Assembly: GCA_026786275.1 (NCBI GenBank)
Contig: JAJAYJ010000005.1
Span: 1-32,687 of the forward strand
From: Nocardioides sp.
Lineage (GTDB): Bacteria > Actinomycetota > Actinomycetes > Propionibacteriales > Nocardioidaceae
DNA: 32,687 nt
Reading direction: 5' to 3'
Position numbers and translations under genes: made by a program. The notes beneath the pieces were generated by a model. The model saw nothing but the letters and a program-made list of their open reading frames with translations, had not been told where the DNA came from and did no database searches. Below, piece after piece: positions 8,159-15,824 of the stretch; within the stretch, counting starts at the first letter, position 1; every line of letters begins with the position of its first letter.

Positions 8159-8166
8159 GCGGGCCG

Positions 8167-8190
8167 CCGGCAGGCGTCCTCGCCCGCCGG
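8167..8190. terminator. Bidirectional terminator-like hairpin
   Basis: Arms CCGGCAGGCG (8167-8176) and CGCCCGCCGG (8181-8190) pair at 9 of 10 positions around a TCCT loop. It fills the 35-base gap between the convergent M20 gene and PfkB gene, the expected place for a shared terminator. No T-run follows on either strand. Confidence 0.45.
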
Positions 8191-8193
8191 GTG

Positions 8194-9120
8194 TCAGGGG
8201 GAGGATGGCCCGGTCAGGTCGGCAAGGGCGGCACGCACGCGCGCACCGGGGTGGGCAGTGCTGGCCGCGGCCAGGGCGTTGGCGCGGCGTACCGCCTCGA
8301 GCAGCCCGGCCCCACCAGCCAGCTGCTGCGCCAGGCAGCCGCAGAAGACGTCCCCGGCTCCGCTGGCGTCCCGAGTCGCGGTGGGGATCCCGGGCACGGC
8401 GACCGGCGCCGCGCCCTTCTCGAAGCACAGCGCGCCGTCGGCGCCGAGGGTGATCACGACGCTACCGGCGTGATCGAGCGCGGCGACGCAGGCGCTGACC
8501 TCGCTGACGTCGGTCGGCTCGTGGCGCCCGGCCAGGCGCCCAAGCTCGCTGCGGTTGGGCACCAGCACATCCACCAGGGGGAGCAGGTCGCGGACCGGCC
8601 CGGGGTCGGCCGGCATGGGCGCCGGGTTCAGCACCACCAGGGCCCCCGTGGCGGCTCGGGCGGCCGCGTTCACGGCGTCCAGGGGCACCTCGAGCTGGAG
8701 GAGCAGCACCGCTGGCTGTGCTTCGGACACGGCCTCCGCGGCCTCCTGGGCGGTAAGGGAGGCGTTGGCGCCCGCGTCCACGACGATGGTGTTCTCCCCG
8801 TCGGCGTCGACGGTGATGACCGCGATGCCAGTGCCTGCCCCGGCCCGGCGCGCGACCCCCGCCAGGTCGACGTCGAGGTCGCGCAGCGCGGCGAGCGACC
8901 TCTCGCCCGGCTCATCGTCACCCACGGCGCCGACCATGGCGACCCGGGCCCCGAGGACCGCGGCGGCCGCGGCCTGGTTGGCCCCCTTGCCGCCCGGCGA
9001 CGTGAGTCGCTCGCCCTCGGTCAGGGTCGTCTCCCCCGGGCCCGGGAGCGTGGCGACGGTCAGGGTGGTGTCCTCGTTGAGGGACCCGACCACGCAGACC
9101 AGTCCGGTGGAGCCGGTCAT
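8194..9120 (-). CDS. PfkB-family sugar kinase (ribokinase-like)
   Basis: 308 residues, normal length for ribokinase. The N-terminal PfkB signature GGKGANQA is at residues 43-50, the phosphate-binding NRSE at 189-192, and the C-terminal signature DASGAGD at 251-257, with Asp257 as the catalytic base. It would transfer phosphate from ATP to a sugar such as ribose or deoxyribose. Its ATG at 9120 overlaps the stop of the nucleoside hydrolase gene (ATGA). This supports a pathway where the hydrolase frees a pentose from a nucleoside and this kinase traps it as a phosphate ester. It is the last gene of the operon. Exact sugar specificity is not visible. Confidence 0.88.
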   Translation of the reverse strand: MTGSTGLVCVVGSLNEDTTLTVATLPGPGETTLTEGERLTSPGGKGANQAAAAAVLGARVAMVGAVGDDEPGERSLAALRDLDVDLAGVARRAGAGTGIAVITVDADGENTIVVDAGANASLTAQEAAEAVSEAQPAVLLLQLEVPLDAVNAAARAATGALVVLNPAPMPADPGPVRDLLPLVDVLVPNRSELGRLAGRHEPTDVSEVSACVAALDHAGSVVITLGADGALCFEKGAAPVAVPGIPTATRDASGAGDVFCGCLAQQLAGGAGLLEAVRRANALAAASTAHPGARVRAALADLTGPSSP

Positions 9121-10070
9121 GCCGAGCCCAGGCGATCGAGCGCGGCCAGGACGAGGTCCCAGTAGCGCTCGGCGTCCAGCTCCAGGGCTACCGCGACGTT
9201 GGGCTCGTGGTCGGGTAGGCGGTCGAAGAGATCTACCACCGTGGTCCCGCGGGTCCACGTCCCGTCGAGCTCGACGGCCACGAAGCAGTTGCGCCAGCCG
9301 ATCACGTCGGGGTCCAGCAGCGGCACGATCGTGCACGGGTCGTGCACCGGGGGGGCCGCGAACTCCCAGATCCGCTCATAGGAGTCGCCGAAGAAGCCCA
9401 TCCAGGCCGCGCAGGTGCGCCCGACGTCGTGGGGCATCGCCGACATCCGCTCGACGACCTCGGGGGTGGCCAAGGCCTGGTGGGTCAAGTTGAGCCCGAC
9501 CATCCGCAGCGGCACGCCCGAGCGGAGCACCACGTCAAGCGCTTCGGGGTCGGCGAACGTGTTGAACTCTGCGGTCGGCGTGTGGTTGCCGCGCTCGGTG
9601 GAGCCGCCCATGAAGATGATCTCGCGGATACGCCCCGTGAGCTCGGGCCGCTCGGCGAGCAGCTCGCCGAGGTTGGTCATCGGCCCGGTCACCACGACGG
9701 TGACCGGTTCCGGCGACTCGGTGAGGCAGCGGGCCAGGAAGTCGGTGGCCGTCTCGTCGACGGGTGCGACGGTTGGCTCGGGAAGGTCGGGTCCGTCGAG
9801 GCCGCTGACCCCGTGCACGTAGTTGCCCAGCGCCAGCTCGCCGCGCATCGGTCCGGCCGCGCCGACGGCGACCGGCACGTCCTCGCGGCCCACGAGCGCC
9901 AGCACTCGCTGGGCATTGCGGGTGGCGTCCTCGACGGCGCAGTTGCCGAAGCACGTGGTGATGCCGAGCAGGCGTACGTCCGGCGAACCAAGCGCGAGCA
10001 GGATGGCGACGGCGTCGTCGTGGCCGGGGTCGCAGTCGAACAGGACCGGAGTGGGAGCGTCTCCGCTCAT
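9117..10070 (-). CDS. Nucleoside hydrolase (IunH/URH1 family)
   Basis: 317 residues. The N-terminal calcium and ribose site is DCDPGHDDA (residues 12-20), carrying the Asp cluster that defines the family. Further conserved pieces are VTGPMTNLGELL, IIFMGGS, the substrate-binding TAEFNTFADPEA, and PVHDPCTIVPLL, which holds the late His-Asp pair. It would cleave the N-glycosidic bond of a ribonucleoside to base plus ribose. Start at 10070 overlaps the upstream gene by 4 bases and the downstream kinase also overlaps, so the genes are co-translated. Purine or pyrimidine preference cannot be told from the sequence. Confidence 0.9.
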   Translation of the reverse strand: MSGDAPTPVLFDCDPGHDDAVAILLALGSPDVRLLGITTCFGNCAVEDATRNAQRVLALVGREDVPVAVGAAGPMRGELALGNYVHGVSGLDGPDLPEPTVAPVDETATDFLARCLTESPEPVTVVVTGPMTNLGELLAERPELTGRIREIIFMGGSTERGNHTPTAEFNTFADPEALDVVLRSGVPLRMVGLNLTHQALATPEVVERMSAMPHDVGRTCAAWMGFFGDSYERIWEFAAPPVHDPCTIVPLLDPDVIGWRNCFVAVELDGTWTRGTTVVDLFDRLPDHEPNVAVALELDAERYWDLVLAALDRLGSA

Positions 10071-10822
10071 CGAGCGGCCAGCCAGCGCAGCATCCCGCCG
10101 ACCAGGGGGGCGAAGCCGTCCCAGGCCAGGAAGTCCTCGGGGCACCAGTGGGGCCCGATGTCGGAGGTCCACACCAGGGACCGGCCCTTGCCGACCTCGC
10201 GGGTGGCTACGAGCACGTCGTCGCCGACGGTGGCCACGACGGTGGCGTCGTCGTGTGGCCTGACCAGGTTGTAGCCCAGCAGCGTCGGCGCGGAGCCGAC
10301 CAACTCCCCCCATCCCGCGGCGGCGGGGTGGCCGGGCGCCACGATGGCGACGGGCGCGCCCTGGAGCGCCTCGACCCGGTCGTCGGACTCCAGCATCGTC
10401 ACCGGCAGTACGTCCGCGACGGCGGTGCGGGCGAAGTTGGCCCGAGCCTGGAACCCGGTGAAGCTGAGATAGCCGCCGGCCATCATCAACCCACCGCCGT
10501 TGCGGGTCCACTCGGCCAACGCGATCAGCGGGTTGTCGACACGGCGCCCCTCGAGGAAGACCTCGGGCGGAAGCACGAAACTGTTGGCGCCGATGTCGGA
10601 GAGGATGATGATGTCGTAGGCGGAGAGCGCCTCGACACTGCGCGGGAAGGATCCGGGCACGTCGTGGGCGTACATCTGCTCGATCTGGAGACCCTCCGCC
10701 GCGGCGGCCGCGATGAACGCGTCCGCCCCGGTGTGGAAGCTGGTGCTCGAGAACTCGTCAAAGCCCTTGACGTGGGTGGCGGTCGAGATCCAGCTCTCGC
10801 CGGCCAGCAGGACGCGCGTCAC
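10067..10822 (-). CDS. Glutamine amidotransferase-like protein (GATase1_like)
   Basis: 251 residues from a GTG at 10822 that overlaps the phosphotriesterase-like stop (GTGA). The fold features are of the class I glutamine amidotransferase-like family PF07090: N-terminal MTRVLLAGESW, a central YDIIILSDIGANSF strand, WTRNGGGLMMAGGYLSFTGF, and a C-terminal KGRSLVWTSDIGPHWCPEDFLAWDGF. The usual catalytic Cys of true amidotransferases is not at the nucleophile elbow (AGGYLS stands there), so it is probably not a glutaminase. The PF07090 family has no settled function. In this operon it may act on, or process, an intermediate of nucleoside or sugar breakdown; that is inference from context only. 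Confidence 0.75.
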   Translation of the reverse strand: MTRVLLAGESWISTATHVKGFDEFSSTSFHTGADAFIAAAAAEGLQIEQMYAHDVPGSFPRSVEALSAYDIIILSDIGANSFVLPPEVFLEGRRVDNPLIALAEWTRNGGGLMMAGGYLSFTGFQARANFARTAVADVLPVTMLESDDRVEALQGAPVAIVAPGHPAAAGWGELVGSAPTLLGYNLVRPHDDATVVATVGDDVLVATREVGKGRSLVWTSDIGPHWCPEDFLAWDGFAPLVGGMLRWLAAR

Positions 10823-11910
10823 GGTGTCTCCTCAGAGGATGGGTTGGAGTGGTGGTCACGACCGCCGAACAGGCAGCGCGGGTTGTCGCTCATCAAGGAC
10901 AGCACCTGCGCCTCGTCCAGGCCGTGGCGGAGCAGGCGGGGGGCGAAGTACTGCAGAAGGTGGGCGTAGCCCGGGCCGCCGTGGCGGCGCAGGAGGGACT
11001 TGACGAAGACGTCCTGGCTCAGCAGCAGCTGGTGGCCGTAGCCCCGCTGGACCAGCCGAGCCAGGTGGGCCGCGTTCTGGTCGTCGGACGGGCACTGCAC
11101 GCCCTGGTCGGCGTAGTAGACCTCCATACCGAGCATGTCGTACTGGACCCAGGCGCCGCGGTCCATCACGGCCCTCTGGTAGTCCGGGTCCTCGCCCGAG
11201 GGGCCCATGTGGCACAGCACGACCTTGGCGGCGTCGGCGCCCACGGACTCGACGAGGTCCAGCACCGTGCCGGCCAGAGGCAACCACGCGGGCAGGTGGA
11301 CCTGCACCGGCAGCCCGGTCTGGGCCTGGGCGGCCAGGGCGCCGCGCAGGCTGACCTGCTCAGCGAGGGTGAAGTCGGCGCTGACGCCGATCTCGCCGAT
11401 GATCCCGGGACGCACCCCGTTCTCCCCGTCGCGCACGTCGGCCAGGATGCGCTCGGTGACGCCGTCGGCCCCAAGGGCCACGACGTCCACCGGGTGGGAG
11501 CTCTCGAGGTAGAAACCGGTGCCGGCCACGACGTGCACGCCGGTGCGCTCGGAGATCTGCTTGAGTCCGGAGAGGTCGCGGCCGATCCCCCAGCCGGTCG
11601 TCTCGAGGACGGTGCGTCCGCCCAGGACGGCGAAGCGGGCGAGCTCCTCGCTGGCCACCGCGACGTCGTCGAGGGCGAGGTTGGCGCGGTTGCCGAAAAG
11701 ATCCTGGCGTAGGTCCCACAGCAGTTCCTCGCTGAGCGGTGCCGCGGCGAACTCATCGGGTTCGATGCCGGTGGACGTGCTGCGGGTCCACCAGGACGAG
11801 ACGTCGTGGAGCAGGTGCTCGTGGGTCAGGGTGATCCCGAGGTCGTCGACACCGACGGGACCCCGGACGGTCTGGACGGTGGGGGCGGCCTGCAGGGCGG
11901 TGGTGGTCAC
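10819..11910 (-). CDS. Phosphotriesterase-homology family metal hydrolase
   Basis: 363 residues from a GTG at 11910, five bases after the stop of the permease remnant. Amidohydrolase-superfamily metal ligands are visible: THEH (His30, His32), Glu173 in GEIG, His205 (VQVHLPA), His234 (LCHMG) and Asp300 (LSQDVF). The bridging residue is Glu rather than the carbamylated Lys of true phosphotriesterases. That puts it in the Php-like branch (as E. coli Php), whose members include lactonases and esterases or lack a known substrate. It heads a run of four overlapping genes ending in nucleoside hydrolase and sugar kinase, so the substrate is likely a sugar-derived ester or lactone. That last point is inference. 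Confidence 0.82.
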   Translation of the reverse strand: MTTTALQAAPTVQTVRGPVGVDDLGITLTHEHLLHDVSSWWTRSTSTGIEPDEFAAAPLSEELLWDLRQDLFGNRANLALDDVAVASEELARFAVLGGRTVLETTGWGIGRDLSGLKQISERTGVHVVAGTGFYLESSHPVDVVALGADGVTERILADVRDGENGVRPGIIGEIGVSADFTLAEQVSLRGALAAQAQTGLPVQVHLPAWLPLAGTVLDLVESVGADAAKVVLCHMGPSGEDPDYQRAVMDRGAWVQYDMLGMEVYYADQGVQCPSDDQNAAHLARLVQRGYGHQLLLSQDVFVKSLLRRHGGPGYAHLLQYFAPRLLRHGLDEAQVLSLMSDNPRCLFGGRDHHSNPSSEETP

Positions 11911-11915
11911 CGGCC

Positions 11916-12251
11916 TCAGCCCCGCTGCCCGGAGATACGGCCGAAGAGCTTGGCGTTCAGCAGGATCGCCACAATCAGGATCAGTCCCTGGGTGATCGGC
12001 ACCCAATAGACGTCCACACGAAGCAGAACCAGCCCGTTGCTGATCACGCCGAGGGTGACGGCGCCGATCGCGGAGCCGATGATGGAGCCCTTGCCGCCCA
12101 TCAGGGAGGTGCCGCCGAGGACGACTGCGGTGATCACTTCGAGCTCGAAGAGCGTCCCGGAGTTGGACGAACCGCTGGCCAGGCGGGTCGCGGTGACCAC
12201 CCCGGCCAGGCCGGCCGCAAGACCGGTCAGGGTGAGCACAGCGAGCTGGTC
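11916..12251 (-). pseudogene. 3' remnant of an RbsC/AraH-like sugar ABC transporter permease
   Basis: About 110 residues remain: LTLTGLAAGLAGVVTATRLAS, VITAVVLGGTSLMGGKGSIIG, IGAVTLGVISNGLVLL and a final helix ITQGLILIVAILLN. These match the C-terminal third of ribose-type ABC permeases, which are normally around 320 residues; the first two thirds are missing. Reading backwards, recognisable permease sequence stops near 12245-12251 and the same frame meets TAG at 12273-12275, which is the stop codon of the P450. A GTG at 12239 is the first possible start within the remnant. It lies 5 bases before the phosphotriesterase-like gene and was presumably its operon partner before truncation. Confidence 0.8.
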
Positions 12252-12272
12252 AGGGCCGGCTGCGGGTGCCGG

Positions 12273-13694
12273 CTAGTGCGGTCCAGCGGCGGGCACCCGG
12301 ACCCGGGGGCGCAGCTGCAGCTCGAAGCCCTCGGGCATCAGCGTGAGCCGCTCGGTCACCCGCAGCGTGTACGCCGGGTCGCCGACCAGGTCGTAGCGGT
12401 GCAGCAGCCGGGCCAGCACCAGCACCGCCTCGTGCAACGCGAACTGACGCCCGATGCAAGCCCGCTCCCCGGTCCCGAACGGCTTGTAGGAGTGCGCCGG
12501 CCGACCCCGGCTGCGCTCGGGCAGGAAGCGGTCGGGGTCGAACTCCTCGGCGTCCTCGCCCCAGGCCTCGGGGTCGCGGTGCACCGCCGGGATCAGCACG
12601 ATCACCCAGTCCTGCGGCCGCATCGGGTAGCCGGCGAGGGTGGTGGCCTGCCGCGGGCTGCGGGCGAAGGCCGGCGCGGTGGGCCACAGCCTCAGCGTCT
12701 CGTCGAGCACCCGGCGCAGGTAGCGGAAGCGGGGCACCTGGTCGTACGTCGGCTGGGCGTCGGGATCGGTGCCGAGCAGCTCGTCGGTCTCGGCCTGGGC
12801 CGCGGCGAGCACCTCGGGGTGGGCGGAGAGGAAGTACAGCGCCAGCGACAGGGCCCCCGACGTGGTCTCGTGCCCGGCCACCAGGAAGGTCAAGATCTGG
12901 TGCCGGATGGCGGTGTCGTCGAGCTGCTCGCCGGTCTCGGGATGGGCCTGCTCCAGCATGATCCGCAGCAGGTCGGACGGGCCGGGATCCCCGGCGGCCA
13001 GGGCCGCACGACGGGCCCCGATCAGGTCGTCGAGCATGGTGTCGATGTAGGTCAGCTGGTCGGCGTTGCGGCGCCGGATCCGCCGCCGCGGCAGCCCCGC
13101 CCCGGGCATCCCGCTCAGCGAGCCCAGCCGGCGACCGGACTCCAGGGCCGTCACCATGGCCGGCACGAACGGGTGCGTCTCGGCCTGGGTGAAGGACCCG
13201 AAGTCGTGGCTGAACGCGGCCCGCGCGATGGTCTCCATCGTCAGCTTCGTCATGTACGACGCCACGTCGACCGGGCGGTCCTCGGGCAGCACCGCGAACA
13301 GCTCGTTGACCGCCTCCAGCATGATCGCGTGGTAGCGCTGCATGGCCGGCTTGGCGAACGCCGGCAGCAGCAGGTCGTGCGCGATCCTCCAGTTGGTCTC
13401 GTCGTTGTAGGCGGTGAACAGACCGTCCCCGGCGAACTCGCGCAGCGCGACCAGCGCCGGTGGCAGCGCCTTGACGAACCGCTTCTCGTCGCACAGCTCC
13501 GCGCACAGCGCGGCCGAGGAGGCGAAGACGAACTTCTGCCGGAACACCTGGGTCTCGAAGATCGGGCCCAGTCCACGACCTCGCGCCATGATCGTCTGCA
13601 ACGCCCGTCGCGGGTGCAGCCCCCGGACGTCGCCGATCACCGCACGCCGGTGCCCGGCGTGCGGGAGAAGCTGCCCGGCCCAGTCGTTCTGCAT
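12273..13694 (-). CDS. Cytochrome P450, CYP102-type heme domain without reductase
   Basis: 473 residues from the ATG at 13694 (a GTG at 13703 would add three). P450 hallmarks are the I-helix AGHETTSG (about 273-280), ETLRLWPTAPAF with the ExxR (about 332-335), PERF-like DPDRF, and the heme loop FGTGERACIG with Cys413, followed by RQFALHEA. The ETLRLWPTAPAF and ACIGRQFALHEA segments closely resemble the heme domain of P450 BM3 (CYP102A1), a fatty-acid hydroxylase. CYP102 enzymes carry a fused FMN/FAD reductase after the heme domain; here the protein stops about 11 residues after the PEGFELQLRPR strand. It therefore needs separate redox partners, none of which is in the window, or is a truncated relic. 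A 7-7-7 inverted repeat lies just upstream. Confidence 0.9.
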   Translation of the reverse strand: MQNDWAGQLLPHAGHRRAVIGDVRGLHPRRALQTIMARGRGLGPIFETQVFRQKFVFASSAALCAELCDEKRFVKALPPALVALREFAGDGLFTAYNDETNWRIAHDLLLPAFAKPAMQRYHAIMLEAVNELFAVLPEDRPVDVASYMTKLTMETIARAAFSHDFGSFTQAETHPFVPAMVTALESGRRLGSLSGMPGAGLPRRRIRRRNADQLTYIDTMLDDLIGARRAALAAGDPGPSDLLRIMLEQAHPETGEQLDDTAIRHQILTFLVAGHETTSGALSLALYFLSAHPEVLAAAQAETDELLGTDPDAQPTYDQVPRFRYLRRVLDETLRLWPTAPAFARSPRQATTLAGYPMRPQDWVIVLIPAVHRDPEAWGEDAEEFDPDRFLPERSRGRPAHSYKPFGTGERACIGRQFALHEAVLVLARLLHRYDLVGDPAYTLRVTERLTLMPEGFELQLRPRVRVPAAGPH

Positions 13695-13743
13695 GCCTGC
13701 CACCGATCACGTTGTCAGACGTGGGTCCGGACAGCCTCGCCCG

Positions 13744-13764
13744 TTGTTGAACTGACGTCAACAA
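13744..13764. promoter_or_regulatory. Candidate operator upstream of the P450 gene
   Basis: TTGTTGA (13744-13750) and TCAACAA (13758-13764) are perfect 7-base inverted arms around ACTGACG. It sits 50-70 bases upstream of the P450 start, within the 80-base gap after the kinase gene. On the minus strand TTGACG lies inside it and could serve as a -35 element, so a bound repressor would block RNA polymerase. It resembles dyad operators of TetR-type or similar regulators, but no such regulator gene is adjacent. Confidence 0.4.
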
Positions 13765-13774
13765 GCATCGCGGG

Positions 13775-14986
13775 TCAGCGCCGCGGCAGCAGGATCTCGA
13801 GACCGTCGGCGGGGTTCTCGCCCGTCAACCGACCGCCGAGGGCGGTGACCACCGTGCGGGCCTGGTTGACCGGCTCCTCGACGCCCGCGCCGCGGCCCTG
13901 CTTGAGCTCACCGGTGCAGGTGATCCGGATCTTCAGGGCGCCGTCGCCGTCGGAGTCGAACACCATCCGCACGGGCCCCTGGCCGCGGCGCAGCACGTCG
14001 GTGAGCAGCAGGTCGAGGATGTGCTCCACCGGTCCGGGCGTGTACGTCGTCTCGGGGTGGCCCTCGACCGCAGCGGTCAGCGGGCGGTCGTGCTCGGCCA
14101 GCGTGTCGGCCCACCGCTGGGCGCACAGGGTCGCCAGCTCACGCAGCGGCAGCTCGGAGCCGGCCACCAAGGCGCCTCGGCGGGAGAGCTCGACCAGCTC
14201 GCCGGCCACCACGTTCATGGAGTCGATCCGGTCCAGGGAGCGGACCACGGTCTCCTGGGCATCCCCGGGCAGGTCGTCGCGCAGGCTCAGCTCCTCCAGC
14301 TCCAGGCGCAGGCCGGTCAGCGGGGTGCGCAGCACGTGGGAGGCGTGCTGGGCGAAGTCCTGCTCTCGCGACAACCGCTCCTGCAAGCGGCCGGCGCTGC
14401 CGAGCAGGGCGGTGCTGACCGCCTGCACCTCCACCATCCGGCTGCGGGGCAGTTCCAGGTCGAAGCGGCCCCGGCCGAGCAGCTCTCCGGCGACAGCGAG
14501 CTTGCGGAAGGGCGAGGCCAGCATCCGCGCGACGACGTACCCCACCAGGCCCGCGATGACGCCGACCAGCAGCAGCAGCACCAGGATCGAGCGGCGGTCG
14601 TCGTCGATCAGGTCGTTCACGACGTCACCGGACTGGGTGAGCGTCAGCGAGCCACCGCCGGCGGGGACGAGCGTCGACAGATCGTCGTCCACGTCCTCGG
14701 TGGCGGAGAAGGACTCGCCCTCGACGCTGATCGGCGCCTGCCCGGGCCGGACGAACTCGATGCGGTAGTCGTCCCACACGAGGTCCGAGAGGAACCTCGC
14801 GTCCACCGGGCGGCGCAGCTCAAGGTGCTGCTCGACCGCCAGCCGGACGGTCTGCACCTGCTGCGCCGCCTCCCGGCTCTCGCGCTCCGTCAGCACGCCG
14901 GTCAGGGCGTAGGACCTCATGAACAGTGCACCGGTGACGGCCGCCACGGTGAGCGCGATGAACGAGAGCGTCAGCCGCTCACGCAT
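13775..14986 (-). CDS. Membrane sensor histidine kinase homologue with degenerate catalytic domain
   Basis: 403 residues from the ATG at 14986, which overlaps the end of the response-regulator gene by 8 bases. It has a first membrane helix (about 5-23), an extracytoplasmic sensor segment (24-132), a second helix (LVLLLLVGVIAGLVGYVVA, about 135-153), a HAMP-like linker, and a dimerisation helix with SHVLRTPL (His217). Two things are unusual. The residue after the His is Val, where Glu or Asp is needed for phosphotransfer. In the C-terminal ATPase domain the N-box Asn is lost (EHILDLLLTDVLRRG) and the G1/G2 glycine boxes are replaced by TCTGELKQGRGAGVEEP. The end (ALGGRLTGENPADGLEILLP) still resembles the family. 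It may be kinase-dead and act as a phosphatase or scaffold. Confidence 0.82.
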   Translation of the reverse strand: MRERLTLSFIALTVAAVTGALFMRSYALTGVLTERESREAAQQVQTVRLAVEQHLELRRPVDARFLSDLVWDDYRIEFVRPGQAPISVEGESFSATEDVDDDLSTLVPAGGGSLTLTQSGDVVNDLIDDDRRSILVLLLLVGVIAGLVGYVVARMLASPFRKLAVAGELLGRGRFDLELPRSRMVEVQAVSTALLGSAGRLQERLSREQDFAQHASHVLRTPLTGLRLELEELSLRDDLPGDAQETVVRSLDRIDSMNVVAGELVELSRRGALVAGSELPLRELATLCAQRWADTLAEHDRPLTAAVEGHPETTYTPGPVEHILDLLLTDVLRRGQGPVRMVFDSDGDGALKIRITCTGELKQGRGAGVEEPVNQARTVVTALGGRLTGENPADGLEILLPRR

Positions 14987-15668
14987 CGCCTGCTCCGCCT
15001 TCGAGGCGGAATCCCACACCTCGAACGGCCACGACCTTGTCGGTGACCCCCACGCTCTCGAGCTTCTGCCGCAGGCGACCGATGGTCACGTCGAGCGTCT
15101 TGGTGGAGCCGTACCAGTTCTCGTCCCACACGTCGGCCATCAGCTGGGTCCGGGACACCACCTTGTCGCGGTGGGCCACCAGCACGTTGAGGACCTCGAA
15201 CTCCTTGCCCGTGAGCGACACCTCGTCGCTGCCGGCGTAGACCCGGCGGGCCCCCACGTCGATGCGCAGGCCCCCGTCGTCCGCGACGTCGAGCGACCCG
15301 GTGGCGGTGCGCCGCAGCAGCGCCCGCACCCGGGCCTGCAGCTCGGCCAGCCCGAACGGCTTGGCCATGTAGTCGTCGGCGCCGTAGTCCAGGCCGACCA
15401 CCCGGTCGAGCTCCCCGGCCCGGGCCGTCACGATCATGATCGCGCCGTCGAAACCGGAGTCCCGGGCCCGACGGCACACGTCGAGGCCGTCCATGTCCGG
15501 GAGGCCGAGGTCCAGGATCACGACCTCGGCGGTCTCGGTGGCCAAGGCGTCGAGCGCCTGCTGCCCCGAGTCGACCCACCGCACCTCGTAGCCCTCACGC
15601 TCCAGCGTCCTGACGAGGGGGAATGCGATGTCCTCCTCGTCCTCGACGACCAGAACTCTTGCTGCCAT
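14979..15668 (-). CDS. OmpR/PhoB-family response regulator
   Basis: 229 residues from the ATG at 15668; another in-frame ATG at 15680 is possible, and neither has a good ribosome site. The receiver domain has the acidic pocket VVEDEED (Asp10, Glu11), phosphoacceptor Asp53 in ILDLGLPDMDG, Thr81 (VTARA) and Lys103 (AKPFG), all intact. A winged-helix DNA-binding domain follows, with LTGKEFEVLNVL, RTQLMADVWDENWYGSTKTL and VAVRGVGFRL. It is encoded directly before, and overlapping, the sensor kinase homologue, so they form a two-component pair. Because the kinase partner looks catalytically damaged while the receiver is intact, phosphate may come from another kinase. Target genes unknown. Confidence 0.92.
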   Translation of the reverse strand: MAARVLVVEDEEDIAFPLVRTLEREGYEVRWVDSGQQALDALATETAEVVILDLGLPDMDGLDVCRRARDSGFDGAIMIVTARAGELDRVVGLDYGADDYMAKPFGLAELQARVRALLRRTATGSLDVADDGGLRIDVGARRVYAGSDEVSLTGKEFEVLNVLVAHRDKVVSRTQLMADVWDENWYGSTKTLDVTIGRLRQKLESVGVTDKVVAVRGVGFRLEGGAGDA

Positions 15669-15731
15669 GCGGGCGAGCATAGTGGTCGAGGAAGGTGGAC
15701 ATCGAACGAACCGCGGACAACGTGTCCGGCT

Positions 15732-15775
15732 GCGCGACGGCCCGCCTGGAGCCCGGAGGTCCAGACGGGCCGCGC
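15732..15775 (-). promoter_or_regulatory. Long hairpin 1 in two-component leader
   Basis: GGCCCGCCTGGA (15739-15750) pairs with TCCAGACGGGCC (15760-15771) with one mismatch, around a 9-base loop. The stem extends by GCGCG (15732-15736) with the bases after 15771, leaving a small bulge. It lies about 65 bases upstream of the response-regulator start. Possible roles are terminator of the upstream LigD transcript, leader structure or operator. Confidence 0.45.
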
Positions 15776-15777
15776 GA

Positions 15778-15811
15778 GGTGCCGGCGGCGGCGCATACCG
15801 CCGCGGGCACC
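15778..15811 (-). promoter_or_regulatory. Long hairpin 2 in two-component leader
   Basis: GGTGCCGGCGGCGG (15778-15791) and CCGCCGCGGGCACC (15798-15811) are 14-base arms pairing at 13 positions around CGCATA. It begins only two bases after hairpin 1. Confidence 0.45.
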
Positions 15812-15824
15812 TGAGTCACGTGTC

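Noticed and set aside
12276..15046. Plus-strand frames of 830 and 341 residues across the P450 and kinase genes
   Set aside because: Antisense shadows of well-supported genes.
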